DNA of 7,404 nt from Deltaproteobacteria bacterium (GTDB taxonomy: Bacteria > Desulfobacterota > Binatia > Binatales > Binataceae). The stretch covers positions 1 through 7,404 of the forward strand of contig PMOH01000251.1 of assembly GCA_003161515.1 (NCBI GenBank), given 5' to 3'. Below are positions 1 to 6,138 of the stretch, piece by piece. Numbering within the stretch: the first letter of the stretch is position 1; each line of letters begins with the position of its first letter. The notes below the pieces were generated by a model. That model saw only the letters and a program-made list of their open reading frames with translations. It searched no databases and was not told the DNA's origin. The translations under genes were made by a program, and so were the position numbers.

Positions 1-5
1 TATGC

Positions 6-872
6 TCAGGCTGAATCGCGCGGGCGAGGATCGGCCGCCGGCTTTGATTCATTCGTGATCAAGCCTTCGTTGAGCGATCCGGAGCGAAAGCCCTTCAGAT
101 CGATCGCGACAAATCGAAACCCGATCTTTTTGAACTCGCGATCGAGCGTCTCGCGCACTGCGGGCTCGAACACGCGCGCGATCTCGCTTTGCTCGAGCTC
201 GAGCCGCGCGACCTCGCCATGGTACCGCACGCGCGCAATCGCAAAGCCCATCGAATGGAGCAGCTTCTCGCCCTCCGACACTCGCCTGAGGCCCTCGACT
301 GTTATCTCGGTGCCGTATGGAAACCGCGACGACAAACACGGTGACGCCGGCCGATCCCACGTCGGCAATCCCATCGCGCGCGACAACTCGCGCACGTCGG
401 CCTTGGTCATCTCGGCTTCGACCAGCGGATGGCGCACGCGTTTTTCGCTGGCCGCCTGCATCCCCGGCCGATAGTCATGCAGGTCGTCGAGATTGAGGCC
501 ATCGACAATCTCGTCGATACCCAGCTCTGCGGCCTTCGCCTCGCAAACCGTGAACAGGTTGTGCTTGCACAGGTAGCATCGGTTAATCGGATTAGCCGAG
601 TAGCCGGGAATCTCGAGCTCGTTGGATTCGACGACGAGATGCCGCGCCCCGATCAGCCGCGCCATCGCCAGCGCCGACTCGCGATCCTCATCAGGCATCG
701 TCGGCGAAGTCGTAGTCAGCGCGAGCACCGAACCGCCGAGCACCTCATGCGCAACCCTCAGCACAAAGGTGGAATCGACCCCGCCGGAAAACGCGACGAT
801 AAGACTGCTCATCGGCGCAAATATCGCCCGCATCCGCCCCAGCTTCGCGTCAAGATTTTCCGTTACATCCAT
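6..872 (-). CDS. larE: LarE family ATP-dependent sulfur transferase
   Basis: 288 aa, complete. LarE proteins adenylate the carboxylated pyridinium dinucleotide made by LarB and convert its carboxylates to thiocarboxylates, on the way to the nickel-pincer nucleotide cofactor of lactate racemase-like enzymes. Visible: a PP-loop ATP-pyrophosphatase motif SGGVDS at residues 29-34, a conserved NRCYLCK segment (Cys99, Cys102), and WDRPASPCLSSR with Cys179 at the position of the sulfur-donating cysteine of the lactobacillar enzyme. Having all three cysteines is the pattern of the [4Fe-4S]-type LarE known from Thermotoga, not the single-cysteine sacrificial type. Length is normal for the family. The ATG start gives the expected N-terminal helix before the PP-loop, but no good ribosome-binding site precedes it; the leader is a dispersed repeat. 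It lies 51 bp downstream of cysK on the same strand. No larB or larC is in the window. The family call is strong; the cluster type is inferred. Confidence 0.93.
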   Translation of the reverse strand: MDVTENLDAKLGRMRAIFAPMSSLIVAFSGGVDSTFVLRVAHEVLGGSVLALTTTSPTMPDEDRESALAMARLIGARHLVVESNELEIPGYSANPINRCYLCKHNLFTVCEAKAAELGIDEIVDGLNLDDLHDYRPGMQAASEKRVRHPLVEAEMTKADVRELSRAMGLPTWDRPASPCLSSRFPYGTEITVEGLRRVSEGEKLLHSMGFAIARVRYHGEVARLELEQSEIARVFEPAVRETLDREFKKIGFRFVAIDLKGFRSGSLNEGLITNESKPAADPRPRDSA

Positions 873-874
873 CC

Positions 875-906
875 TTGTGTCATTCAGAGCGAAGCGAAGA
901 ATCCCG
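875..906 (+). repeat. Dispersed repeat, copy A (between cysK and larE)
   Basis: A 32-nt unit starting TTGTGTCATTCAGAGCGAAG. It matches the inverted unit at 7322-7353 at 28 of 32 positions. It fills most of the gap between cysK and larE and ends next to the larE start codon on the minus strand. In one frame it reads CHSERSEESR, a peptide I recall seeing repeatedly as a spurious ORF product in soil-bacterial genomes. It is most likely a non-coding interspersed element. Whether it affects expression of larE cannot be seen. Confidence 0.8.
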
Positions 907-923
907 GTTCTCTTCCGCCTTAT

Positions 924-1859
924 CTAAATCCCCTCGGCCTGGAAAAGATCCGTCGTCAAATACCGCTCGCCAGTATCGCAGAAAACCACGACCACGATAT
1001 TGCCCTTGCCGAGCCGCTTGGCCACCTGCAACGCCGCGCAGCAATGCGCCCCCGACGAGATCCCGACCAGCAGCCCCTCCTCGCGCGCGAGCCGTCGCGA
1101 GAAAAGCGTCGCATCCTCGTCGCTGACCGGGATTATCTCATCATAAACCTTGGTGTCGAGATTGGTCGGCACGAACCCGGCGCCAATCCCCTGAATCTTA
1201 TGGAAGCCCGGCTCGCCGCCCGACAACACCGGCGAATTCTTCGGCTCGACCGCGACGATCAGCACTTTTTTATCAAGATGCTCGCGCAGGTAATGCCCGG
1301 CGCCGGTGATTGTCCCGCCGGTCCCGACGCCCGCAACGAACGCGTCGATGCGTTTGAACTGTTGGAGCAACTCGGGCCCGGTGCATCGATAATGGATATC
1401 GGGATTGGCGCTGTTGCTGAACTGCTGCGGCATAAAGTAGCCGGGATTCTCGCGGCACAACTCCTCGGCCTTCGCGATCGCGCCATGCATCCCGCGCGTA
1501 TCCGGCGTCAGCACCAGCTTCGCCCCGTAAGCCACCAGCAGCGACCGCCGCTCTTCGCTCATGGTGTCGGGCATCGTCAGGATAAGCTTGTAGCCCTTGA
1601 CCGCCGCCACCAACGCCAGCCCAATCCCGGTATTCCCCGAGGTCGGCTCGACGATAGTACTACCGGGTTTGAGCGTCCCAGCCTTCTCCGCCGCCTCAAT
1701 CATCGCGAGACAAATCCGATCTTTGACACTCCCCCCAGGATTAAAATTCTCGAGCTTGGCCCAAATCTCAGCATCATCTTTCCCCGGAATGCGGTTCAAC
1801 CGCACTACAGGCGTATTCCCAATCAACTCAAGCGGCGACCGCGCAACACTAATAGGCAT
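924..1859 (-). CDS. cysK: Cysteine synthase A (O-acetylserine sulfhydrylase)
   Basis: 311 aa from the ATG at 1859. This cytosolic PLP enzyme makes L-cysteine from O-acetylserine and sulfide. Visible: the N-terminal LIGNTPVVRL signature (residues 12-21), NPGGSVKDR with the Schiff-base lysine Lys46, the substrate loop PTSGNTG (72-78), the phosphate-binding loop GTGGTITG (179-186), GISSGA (266-271) near the PLP ring, and the C-terminal DTGERYLTTDLF. All catalytic signatures are intact and the length fits CysK. An in-frame TTG at 1886 would add nine residues (MDFLDRIAS); I prefer the ATG because family proteins start just before the SPLELIGNTP segment. No strong ribosome-binding site is visible for either start. 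It lies upstream of larE and may be co-transcribed with it. The related cystathionine beta-synthase-like and CysM enzymes are less likely given the CysK-type length and ending. Confidence 0.95.
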   Translation of the reverse strand: MPISVARSPLELIGNTPVVRLNRIPGKDDAEIWAKLENFNPGGSVKDRICLAMIEAAEKAGTLKPGSTIVEPTSGNTGIGLALVAAVKGYKLILTMPDTMSEERRSLLVAYGAKLVLTPDTRGMHGAIAKAEELCRENPGYFMPQQFSNSANPDIHYRCTGPELLQQFKRIDAFVAGVGTGGTITGAGHYLREHLDKKVLIVAVEPKNSPVLSGGEPGFHKIQGIGAGFVPTNLDTKVYDEIIPVSDEDATLFSRRLAREEGLLVGISSGAHCCAALQVAKRLGKGNIVVVVFCDTGERYLTTDLFQAEGI

Positions 1860-1988
1860 GGATGCGATTCTATCCAGAAAATCCAACGGTTGCGAATATC
1901 GAAAACAGAAACCTTGCCCAGCCGAAGCTGCTCGCCGCTCTCTTCTCGCTTTGATACCCTTTCCGTGCGGTAACGAGAGACGAAAGAT

Positions 1989-2003
1989 GCGCTCCGAGAG
2001 CGC
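1989..2003 (-). terminator. Hairpin after the DUF4411 gene, possible terminator
   Basis: A perfect 6-bp stem, GCGCTC (1989-1994) with GAGCGC (1998-2003), and a 3-nt loop. It begins 7 nt beyond the stop codon of the DUF4411 gene on the minus strand and is followed in that direction by ATCTTTCGTC, only a weak T-tract. It could end the HTH/ImmA-DUF4411 transcript before cysK. The rest of the 151 bp between this gene and cysK shows no other clear element, and no confident cysK promoter. Confidence 0.45.
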
Positions 2004-2010
2004 GTGCGCT

Positions 2011-2541
2011 CTATCCGCCCTTCTTGAAAAACGCGTCGGTATCGATCCATTCGGGCTTAATTACTTGGACAATATCCACTTCTACCAAAAAATGGGGGCC
2101 AGTGATGCATCGACAATCGATGGTAGGTAATCTGCAGGCAGCTGGAATCCGCTTCTCCCTTCGCTGGCCTTCATTCGTAACCACCGTATAGCCGAGAGTC
2201 TTTGCTATTCCGATTAACCACGGGTCAGCAGGGTCCGGGTTGCCAGTTCCTGTTTGTTCCCATAACCACCGAGCCTTGTTCCCTAGCTCGTCGATTACTG
2301 CTTGCACTTCGGTCGTGTACTGGTCTTCTGGTTTGACTTCGAATATCGAGCGATGCGGCTTTAGCATACCGAGCGCGGTCGTCCACTTCTTGAGCTCTCC
2401 AAACACTTGACGAATAGTGTTCACGCGACCAGCAGCGGCCATACTGATTATACGGTCGAATATCTTTTGCCTTTCCTTCAATTCGCAGATACGAACGAAA
2501 ACATCTGTGTCGAGGAGATATTTGTGATCTTCATTCGACAC
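2011..2541 (-). CDS. DUF4411 family PIN-like protein, putative toxin-type partner
   Basis: 176 aa from a GTG start at 2541. The fold signature is that of DUF4411 proteins, a branch of the PIN nuclease-like superfamily: YLLDTDVF (acidic Asp11 and Asp13), VFGELKK with Glu49, DPADPWLIGIAKTLGYTVVTNE (Asp103, Asp106, Glu124), and the family-typical RIPAACRL segment near 131-138. PIN proteins use such clustered acidic residues to bind metal and cleave RNA; activity here is inferred. The gene begins 11 bp before the stop of the upstream HTH/ImmA gene, so the two are probably translationally coupled. Families of this kind often occur next to Xre-COG2856 proteins and have been predicted to be toxin-antitoxin-like. 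No clear ribosome-binding site precedes the GTG, which fits coupling. Base composition looks less GC-rich than in cysK and larE, consistent with acquisition. Confidence 0.82.
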   Translation of the reverse strand: MSNEDHKYLLDTDVFVRICELKERQKIFDRIISMAAAGRVNTIRQVFGELKKWTTALGMLKPHRSIFEVKPEDQYTTEVQAVIDELGNKARWLWEQTGTGNPDPADPWLIGIAKTLGYTVVTNEGQRREKRIPAACRLPTIDCRCITGPHFLVEVDIVQVIKPEWIDTDAFFKKGG

Positions 2542-3682
2542 TGGCTAATTCGCGATACCTATCGAGATATTTTCTCGCTTTTCCCATGCTGTTTGGACTC
2601 GGACTGAAGCCAAGCGCTTGAGACGCGTGCACTACATCAATTACTTCTCGGTCTAAAGCCCCTATCACAGATTCGGTATAGTAGCCGCCAAGTTCGCTCA
2701 ATCTAGTACGAACGAAATCCGGCCTTTGATCGGGACTTGGCTTAGCGCGAGGATTGCCCCTAGTAGCAAATAGTTGGTTAAACCCAGACGACGCTTTGTT
2801 GAGTTCTTCCAAGCGTATAGCTAGCGCCTGCGCACTCACTTTTAGGCGTCCTGCTGCGTTCCAAACGGTGCCTACATCCCAGCTGATCGGCTGATTTGGC
2901 CAACTCGGTAGGACAAGCTTAAGGGCATCGATTGGCATCAGAAAGGCGGCTGCAAATCGATTGCAGAAAGCCTCTATAGGATTTTTCGGATTCAAATCAG
3001 AAAGGCCCGGCTTGCGAATTAATAGATGCGCGTACTCATGTACCAAGCTATAGGTCCAAGCATTCGGACTATGGTCTGCTTTGTTAATGATTATTGCGGG
3101 CGGCTCCTCCTTTTCCCACAAACTAAATGCTCGCCCTGCGTCTAAGCTGAAGTTTTGCAGATATACTGCGATACCGATGTGTTCAATTATCGCTCGCCAA
3201 CGCCGGAATCCTTCATCAGATTTCCAACTTAATTGAGCCTCGACAGACACTCCTATTGCGTTGCGCTCGGCACCTCCTTGTGTGAAGGCACTTGCGTTGA
3301 AATCATAGTGGCGAAGTTCCACTGGCGGGAATTCTTCATCCTCAAAACGCAGCAGGCGAAGAACGCTTTGAAAGCTTCGTATTCTGCTTTCAGCTACACC
3401 AAAATCGAAGCTATCGTGATGCCCGACACCCCCAATGGTCCGGAAGTCTGTAGGCTTTGGCGGTTCCTCAGGTGGCGTTTTTCGAAATAACGTACATCTG
3501 GGAAGCCGGTAAGCAGTTCCAAATTTCTCGAACTGGGTTAAGCTCGGCTGCCTAATCCCCGACTCGACTTCCTGCAGTTCACTCGCCGTTAGACCAAGCC
3601 GAGAAGCCGCCTCGTCCAAAGAAAGGCCTCTAAATTCGCGTGCCCACCTGAGCACTGCGCCCTGTACTGGAACCTTTGCCAT
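2531..3682 (-). CDS. Xre-family HTH plus ImmA/IrrE metallopeptidase protein
   Basis: 383 aa from the ATG at 3682. Residues about 7-57 form an Xre-type helix-turn-helix (LRWAREFRGLSLDEAASRLG, then TASELQEVESGIRQPS). A linker and an ImmA/IrrE (COG2856) domain follow, with the zinc motif HEYAH at 215-219 and a third-ligand candidate Glu237 in IEAFCNRFAAAFLMP. The last 80 residues or so are an extension I do not recognise. Relatives cleave repressors in mobile elements or regulate stress responses. Next to a DUF4411 gene the protein may act as the antitoxin or regulator of the pair, binding its own promoter through the HTH. An alternative TTG start at 3724, 14 codons upstream, has a better purine-rich leader (GGAGGGG), but the intervening residues look non-coding and a dyad covers them. 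The domain call is strong; the role is inferred. Confidence 0.88.
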   Translation of the reverse strand: MAKVPVQGAVLRWAREFRGLSLDEAASRLGLTASELQEVESGIRQPSLTQFEKFGTAYRLPRCTLFRKTPPEEPPKPTDFRTIGGVGHHDSFDFGVAESRIRSFQSVLRLLRFEDEEFPPVELRHYDFNASAFTQGGAERNAIGVSVEAQLSWKSDEGFRRWRAIIEHIGIAVYLQNFSLDAGRAFSLWEKEEPPAIIINKADHSPNAWTYSLVHEYAHLLIRKPGLSDLNPKNPIEAFCNRFAAAFLMPIDALKLVLPSWPNQPISWDVGTVWNAAGRLKVSAQALAIRLEELNKASSGFNQLFATRGNPRAKPSPDQRPDFVRTRLSELGGYYTESVIGALDREVIDVVHASQALGFSPSPNSMGKARKYLDRYRELASVE

Positions 3683-3685
3683 CTT

Positions 3686-3722
3686 GCTGTCCGGCGATAT
3701 TACTGCCCGTGCGCCGGATAGC
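3686..3722 (-). promoter_or_regulatory. Dyad symmetry just upstream of the HTH/ImmA start
   Basis: Arms at 3686-3696 and 3712-3722 pair over 11 positions with one mismatch, around a 15-nt spacer; the core is TCCGGCG/CGCCGGA. It begins 3 nt before the ATG at 3682 on the minus strand. It could be an operator for the encoded Xre HTH, or a leader hairpin that limits translation start. Its position argues against the TTG at 3724 being the real start, because that start codon would fall at the edge of the dyad. Confidence 0.4.
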
Positions 3723-3782
3723 AAGCGACGGCCCCTCCGGCGACCTCTGATATGAGGCTACCGGACTATCGATCAGGAGACG

Positions 3783-3811
3783 AATATATCCACGGTCAAC
3801 CGTTGTCCAAA
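3783..3811 (-). promoter_or_regulatory. Candidate promoter with embedded operator-like palindrome
   Basis: On the minus strand, TTTGGA (3806-3811) and TATATT (3783-3788) are 17 nt apart; the -10 is good and the -35 poor. The spacer contains ACGGT (3792-3796) and ACCGT (3799-3803), a perfect 5-bp palindrome with a 2-bp centre, placed where a repressor would block RNA polymerase. It lies about 100 bp upstream of the HTH/ImmA gene, so autoregulation by that HTH is plausible but unproven. Confidence 0.35.
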
Positions 3812-3860
3812 GGCGAGAGACGCGATAAATTCGTGTTTTCGGGCTAGATCGGGTGGCCGC

Positions 3861-3913
3861 TGCCGCCTCCGGCGGCATCCTGAAGTTTTGTCCCTCATCC
3901 GCGCCGGAGGCGC
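3861..3913. repeat. Two adjacent GC-rich palindromes in the 3725-4006 intergenic region
   Basis: TGCCGCC/GGCGGCA (3861-3867 with 3871-3877, loop TCC) and GCGCC/GGCGC (3901-3905 with 3909-3913, loop GGA) are two tight hairpins 23 nt apart. The remainder of 3725-4006, apart from the candidate promoter, shows no convincing gene. A minus-strand frame is open across it, but its GC-hairpin content and lack of recognisable motifs argue against coding. The pair could be a REP-like element or part of an old terminator. Confidence 0.5.
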
Positions 3914-4006
3914 GGGTGCTCCCCATGAACGGGCGAGGCAATTCATCTGCAGCATCGAAAGCGTCAGAATGTCGGAATCTAAAATGATTCGTGTTTTGTT
4001 CTCCTG

Positions 4007-4014
4007 AACTAAAC
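4007..4014. repeat. Target-site duplication, left copy (AACTAAAC)
   Basis: The 8 bp directly outside the left inverted repeat are AACTAAAC, identical to the 8 bp directly outside the right inverted repeat at 7218-7225. Eight bp is the usual target duplication of IS1595-family elements. The perfect match indicates one intact, fairly recent insertion event. Confidence 0.93.
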
Positions 4015-4038
4015 GGTGATTATCCGGCAGTTGACACG
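4015..4038 (+). repeat. Left terminal inverted repeat
   Basis: It reads GGTGATTATCCGG, then CA, then GTTGACACG. The right end, on the opposite strand, has the same sequence except AT in place of CA. The inner part contains TTGACA, which also serves as the -35 box of the transposase promoter, so the transposase-binding site and its promoter overlap. Confidence 0.92.
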
Positions 4039-4060
4039 GAGCCTGAAATCGTGTTAGCAT
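4031..4060 (+). promoter_or_regulatory. Probable transposase promoter, -35 inside the inverted repeat
   Basis: A perfect TTGACA at 4031-4036 is followed after 18 nt by TAGCAT (4055-4060, four of six consensus bases). Transcription would start at about the transposase ATG at 4070, giving a very short or absent leader, in line with the missing ribosome-binding site. Binding of transposase to its end could repress this promoter. Confidence 0.55.
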
Positions 4061-4069
4061 CCGTTCATC

Positions 4070-4993
4070 ATGGACAAGAAGAAAAAGCCGCCACAGACTC
4101 CGACCGTAAAGCCGCGCTACACGCTCACGCAGACGATGGCGATGTTCTCTACCGAAGATGCGTGCAAGACGTATATCCGTGACCTGCGATGGCCGAATGG
4201 CGTCGTTTGCGCACGATGCAAAGACACGAACGTGCACGAGGTCGCCAAGAAGCCGTTCCACTGGCAGTGCCGGAAGTGCAACAAGAATGGCTATCGCTTC
4301 AGCGTAATCACCGGCACGATTTTCGAGAACACCAAATATCCGCTCGTGACGTGGTTTCAGGTCGCCTACCTGATGTGCCAGTCCAAGAAGGGAATGAGCG
4401 CGCTACAGATTCACCAGCAGATTGGCAGCGGCAGCTACGAAACCGCGTGGTATATGTGCACGCGCATCCGCGCGGCGATGAAGAACGAAACGTTTGAAAA
4501 GCTGATCGGTGAAGTCGAGGCCGACGAAACTTGGATCGGCGGAAAGGACAGCAACAAACATCTATCGAAGCGTATCGGCAAGCGCGGCAACACGGTAGGC
4601 AAGACGATGGTGATCGGCGCAATCAGCCGAAAGGGAAACGTAGTCTGCCAGATGATCGAGGGAGCTGGATTCAATACGTTTGACAGTTTCGTTAGAGAAA
4701 CCGTCTCGCAGAAAGTCACGCTGGTGGCGACCGATGAAAGCCCCGGCTACCGTCATCTCGGCGCGCACGGTTTCGTCCATCGGACTGTCAATCACACCCA
4801 GAATCAATACGTTGTCGGCTCGACTCATACGAACACGATTGAAGGCTTTTGGAGCCTGCTCAAGCGCGGAATTGTGGGCAGTTACCACAAGGTGAGCAAG
4901 GATTATCTGCCGCTGTACCTGAACGAATTCACGTTCCGATACAACCATCGCAACGATCCAGATATTTTCCGCGCGTTGCTTTCACGCGTGTAG
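4070..4993 (+). CDS. IS1595-family (ISXO2-like) transposase
   Basis: 307 aa, intact. It would cut and join the element ends bounded by the inverted repeats. The N-terminal zinc ribbon is visible as CARC (Cys47, Cys50) and CRKC (Cys67, Cys70). An RNase H-like ISXO2 domain follows with first acid Asp152 in VEADETWIGGK, second acid Asp222 in VATDESPGY, and HTNTIEGFW with Glu258 as the third catalytic residue (Asn255 just before it). LLKRGIVGSYHKVS and the NEFTFRYNHR ending are also typical. Length matches the family. The start at 4070 leaves a full-length N-terminus with a lysine-rich tail; the preceding bases hold no good ribosome-binding site. A small basic ORF follows 32 bp downstream. There are no frameshifts or missing catalytic residues, so the enzyme is probably active. 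Confidence 0.96.
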   Translation: MDKKKKPPQTPTVKPRYTLTQTMAMFSTEDACKTYIRDLRWPNGVVCARCKDTNVHEVAKKPFHWQCRKCNKNGYRFSVITGTIFENTKYPLVTWFQVAYLMCQSKKGMSALQIHQQIGSGSYETAWYMCTRIRAAMKNETFEKLIGEVEADETWIGGKDSNKHLSKRIGKRGNTVGKTMVIGAISRKGNVVCQMIEGAGFNTFDSFVRETVSQKVTLVATDESPGYRHLGAHGFVHRTVNHTQNQYVVGSTHTNTIEGFWSLLKRGIVGSYHKVSKDYLPLYLNEFTFRYNHRNDPDIFRALLSRV

Positions 4994-5025
4994 CCGTCCG
5001 CCCACGCCCAGCGTAAAATGGACGC

Positions 5026-5181
5026 GTGGGCAAATCACTCGAAATGTCGTCAAACGGTCTCGACTTTAACCAGCTAATGAAAATCCTGGTATCGACACCG
5101 AAAGAAAAAATCGAGAAACCCAAATCAAAACGACCGAGGGCCAAGCGTGGAACGCTCAGCCCTGCGGGAAACAAACGTTAA
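5026..5181 (+). CDS. Small basic protein downstream of the transposase
   Basis: 51 aa from GTG at 5026, or 45 aa from the in-frame ATG at 5044. Neither start has a convincing ribosome-binding site. After a short amphipathic start (LDFNQLMKILVSTPKEKIEK) the protein is a lysine/arginine-rich tail, KPKSKRPRAKRG. The short helix, TPKEE-like turn and basic tail resemble tiny ORFs I recall beside other transposases of this kind, but I cannot name a family. It sits 32 bp after the transposase on the same strand, so it may be co-transcribed and act as a DNA-binding helper in transposition. It could also be a chance ORF, though the ordered composition makes that less likely. Confidence 0.5.
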   Translation: MGKSLEMSSNGLDFNQLMKILVSTPKEKIEKPKSKRPRAKRGTLSPAGNKR

Positions 5182-5240
5182 TTGCTAGTATCTATTGCCT
5201 ACGATCTGATTATGACGTATTGAACATGGCTCTATGTACC

Positions 5241-5254
5241 TTGACGCGGGTCAA
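5241..5254. promoter_or_regulatory. Short palindrome TTGAC-N4-GTCAA
   Basis: Perfect 5-bp arms (5241-5245 and 5250-5254) around GCGG, within the 127-bp gap between the small basic ORF and the HARE-HTH gene. It could be a protein-binding site, but no promoter is obvious beside it. It may be chance. Confidence 0.25.
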
Positions 5255-5267
5255 CCGCATCGGGACA

Positions 5268-5301
5268 TGCGCCGGACGTGTCATGAGCACGCTCCGGCGC
5301 A
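5268..5301 (-). terminator. Strong hairpin after the HARE-HTH gene, probable terminator
   Basis: Arms TGCGCCGGACGTG (5268-5280) and its complement at 5288-5301 form a 13-bp stem with a single bulged C and a 7-nt loop, TCATGAG. It begins 8 nt past the HARE-HTH stop codon on the minus strand. No T-tract follows on either strand, so classical intrinsic termination is uncertain. It could also separate the converging transposase transcript from the HARE-HTH transcript. Confidence 0.5.
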
Positions 5302-5308
5302 ATTCATT

Positions 5309-5815
5309 TCAGGCTCTACCCCCGTTCGCAGAGAGTTCTCTTGTAAGCCGACGCTGCGGATCTTCTTCTCTCGCTGATGCGAAGCGATTTGCTCCTCGCG
5401 CCCTCCTGAATACTCCTCGTTTTGTCCCTCGGATCAGTTCGGAAACGACACTTCTCTTGGCCGCCGTGAAGCCTTGGGGACTTCGAATTTCGTATATTGC
5501 CCGCACGATCTCGTCAGCGTGCATCGGAGTTCCCTTTTGGTCGAGGATTTGCTGAGCAGCCTCAATGACCGTCATCGCCCGATACTGCGGCTTGCGCATC
5601 GGCATAGCTCCAACTGGTGGCGGTGGTTGAGGAGTCCGCTCCTCCCGATGCGATGCTCCAGCAGCCTCCGAATCAAAGGCGCCAATAAGCCCCCTCAGGT
5701 TCGTCATAACTGGGGCCAATTCATTGAGCCGTTTCAGCGTGGTCTCATACTCGGCCTCGTACTGTTGGTACAGCTGCCGCAGTGCAAGGGCTTGTTCTGG
5801 CGAAACTGTGATCAT
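5309..5815 (-). CDS. HARE-HTH-type winged-helix protein, transposon passenger
   Basis: 168 aa from the ATG at 5815, which has AGGAG about 10 nt upstream. Residues 6-46 are helical and charged and may form a coiled coil (SPEQALALRQLYQQYEAEYE). A proline-rich linker follows (TPQPPPPVG, 61-69). Residues about 79-147 match the HARE-HTH pattern seen in restriction and chromatin proteins and in the RNA polymerase delta subunit: AMTVIEAAQQILDQKGTPMH, ADEIVRAIYE, then a positively charged wing ending in ARGANRFAS. Such domains bind DNA or modification-associated proteins; the target here is unknown. It is transcribed against the transposase and away from the downstream cassette, from its own strong promoter. 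The open frame extends to 5944, but the extra residues lie upstream of the promoter and are not translated in this model. The gene could regulate transposase or cargo expression. Confidence 0.72.
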   Translation of the reverse strand: MITVSPEQALALRQLYQQYEAEYETTLKRLNELAPVMTNLRGLIGAFDSEAAGASHREERTPQPPPPVGAMPMRKPQYRAMTVIEAAQQILDQKGTPMHADEIVRAIYEIRSPQGFTAAKRSVVSELIRGTKRGVFRRARGANRFASAREEDPQRRLTRELSANGGRA

Positions 5816-5841
5816 TGTTTTGACTCCTGCTGATTCTTTTA

Positions 5842-5869
5842 AGTATAGAATTTGCGGCTTGCTTGTCAA
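5842..5869 (-). promoter_or_regulatory. Strong sigma-70-type promoter of the HARE-HTH gene
   Basis: On the minus strand, TTGACA (5864-5869) and TATACT (5842-5847) are separated by 16 nt: a perfect -35 and five of six bases of the -10. The start ATG is about 27 nt downstream of the -10, with an AGGAG ribosome-binding site between. This is the clearest promoter in the window. Confidence 0.75.
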
Positions 5870-5955
5870 GCGGCACTTGTGAATGTGACGTTTAAGACAA
5901 AGCCGCCGAAACTGAACGTTGTGCAACAAGAGGAGTTCATTCAAAGAAATGTGCC

Positions 5956-5985
5956 TATAATTACTAGTATTTTTGGAGGTACTAG
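5956..5985 (+). promoter_or_regulatory. Candidate -10 box and inverted repeat upstream of the passenger cassette
   Basis: A perfect TATAAT (5956-5961) has no acceptable -35 at 16-18 nt. Just downstream are CTAGTA (5964-5969) and TACTAG (5980-5985), a 6-bp inverted repeat with a 10-nt spacer, where an operator would sit. The cassette leader would be about 170 nt. Nothing else in the divergent gap 5870-6138 is convincing; no gene is seen there. Confidence 0.3.
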
Positions 5986-6138
5986 ACGCCTCTGGAAGCG
6001 ATGTTGTAGGATGATGCCGTAGAAATTTATCACCAACGCGTCCCTTTATCCTTAAACTTGGGTGGCAAAAGGTGGATACTCTACCTATAGGATGACCACT
6101 CAGGATGGAGGCTTTGCGATGGCAAGAGGAAAATCAAG

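Noticed and set aside
875..1126. Plus-strand frame beginning MCHSERSEESRFSS
   Set aside because: The opening comes from the dispersed repeat and the rest is antisense to cysK.
429..1973. 514-codon plus-strand frame opposite cysK and larE
   Set aside because: It is the reverse reading of two clearly identified genes in GC-rich DNA, with no recognisable domain and a run of Arg/His/Pro typical of antisense frames.
3773..4261. Minus-strand frame of 162 codons spanning the left end of the element
   Set aside because: It crosses the transposon boundary and the opposite strand of the transposase; only the flank part is discussed, as the empty-site reconstruction.
4435..4948. Minus-strand frames inside the transposase gene
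   Set aside because: They are antisense to an intact, well-recognised transposase and show no motif.
5816..5944. N-terminal extension of the HARE-HTH gene
   Set aside because: It covers the strong promoter and ribosome-binding site of the shorter form, and its residues do not look like part of a folded protein.
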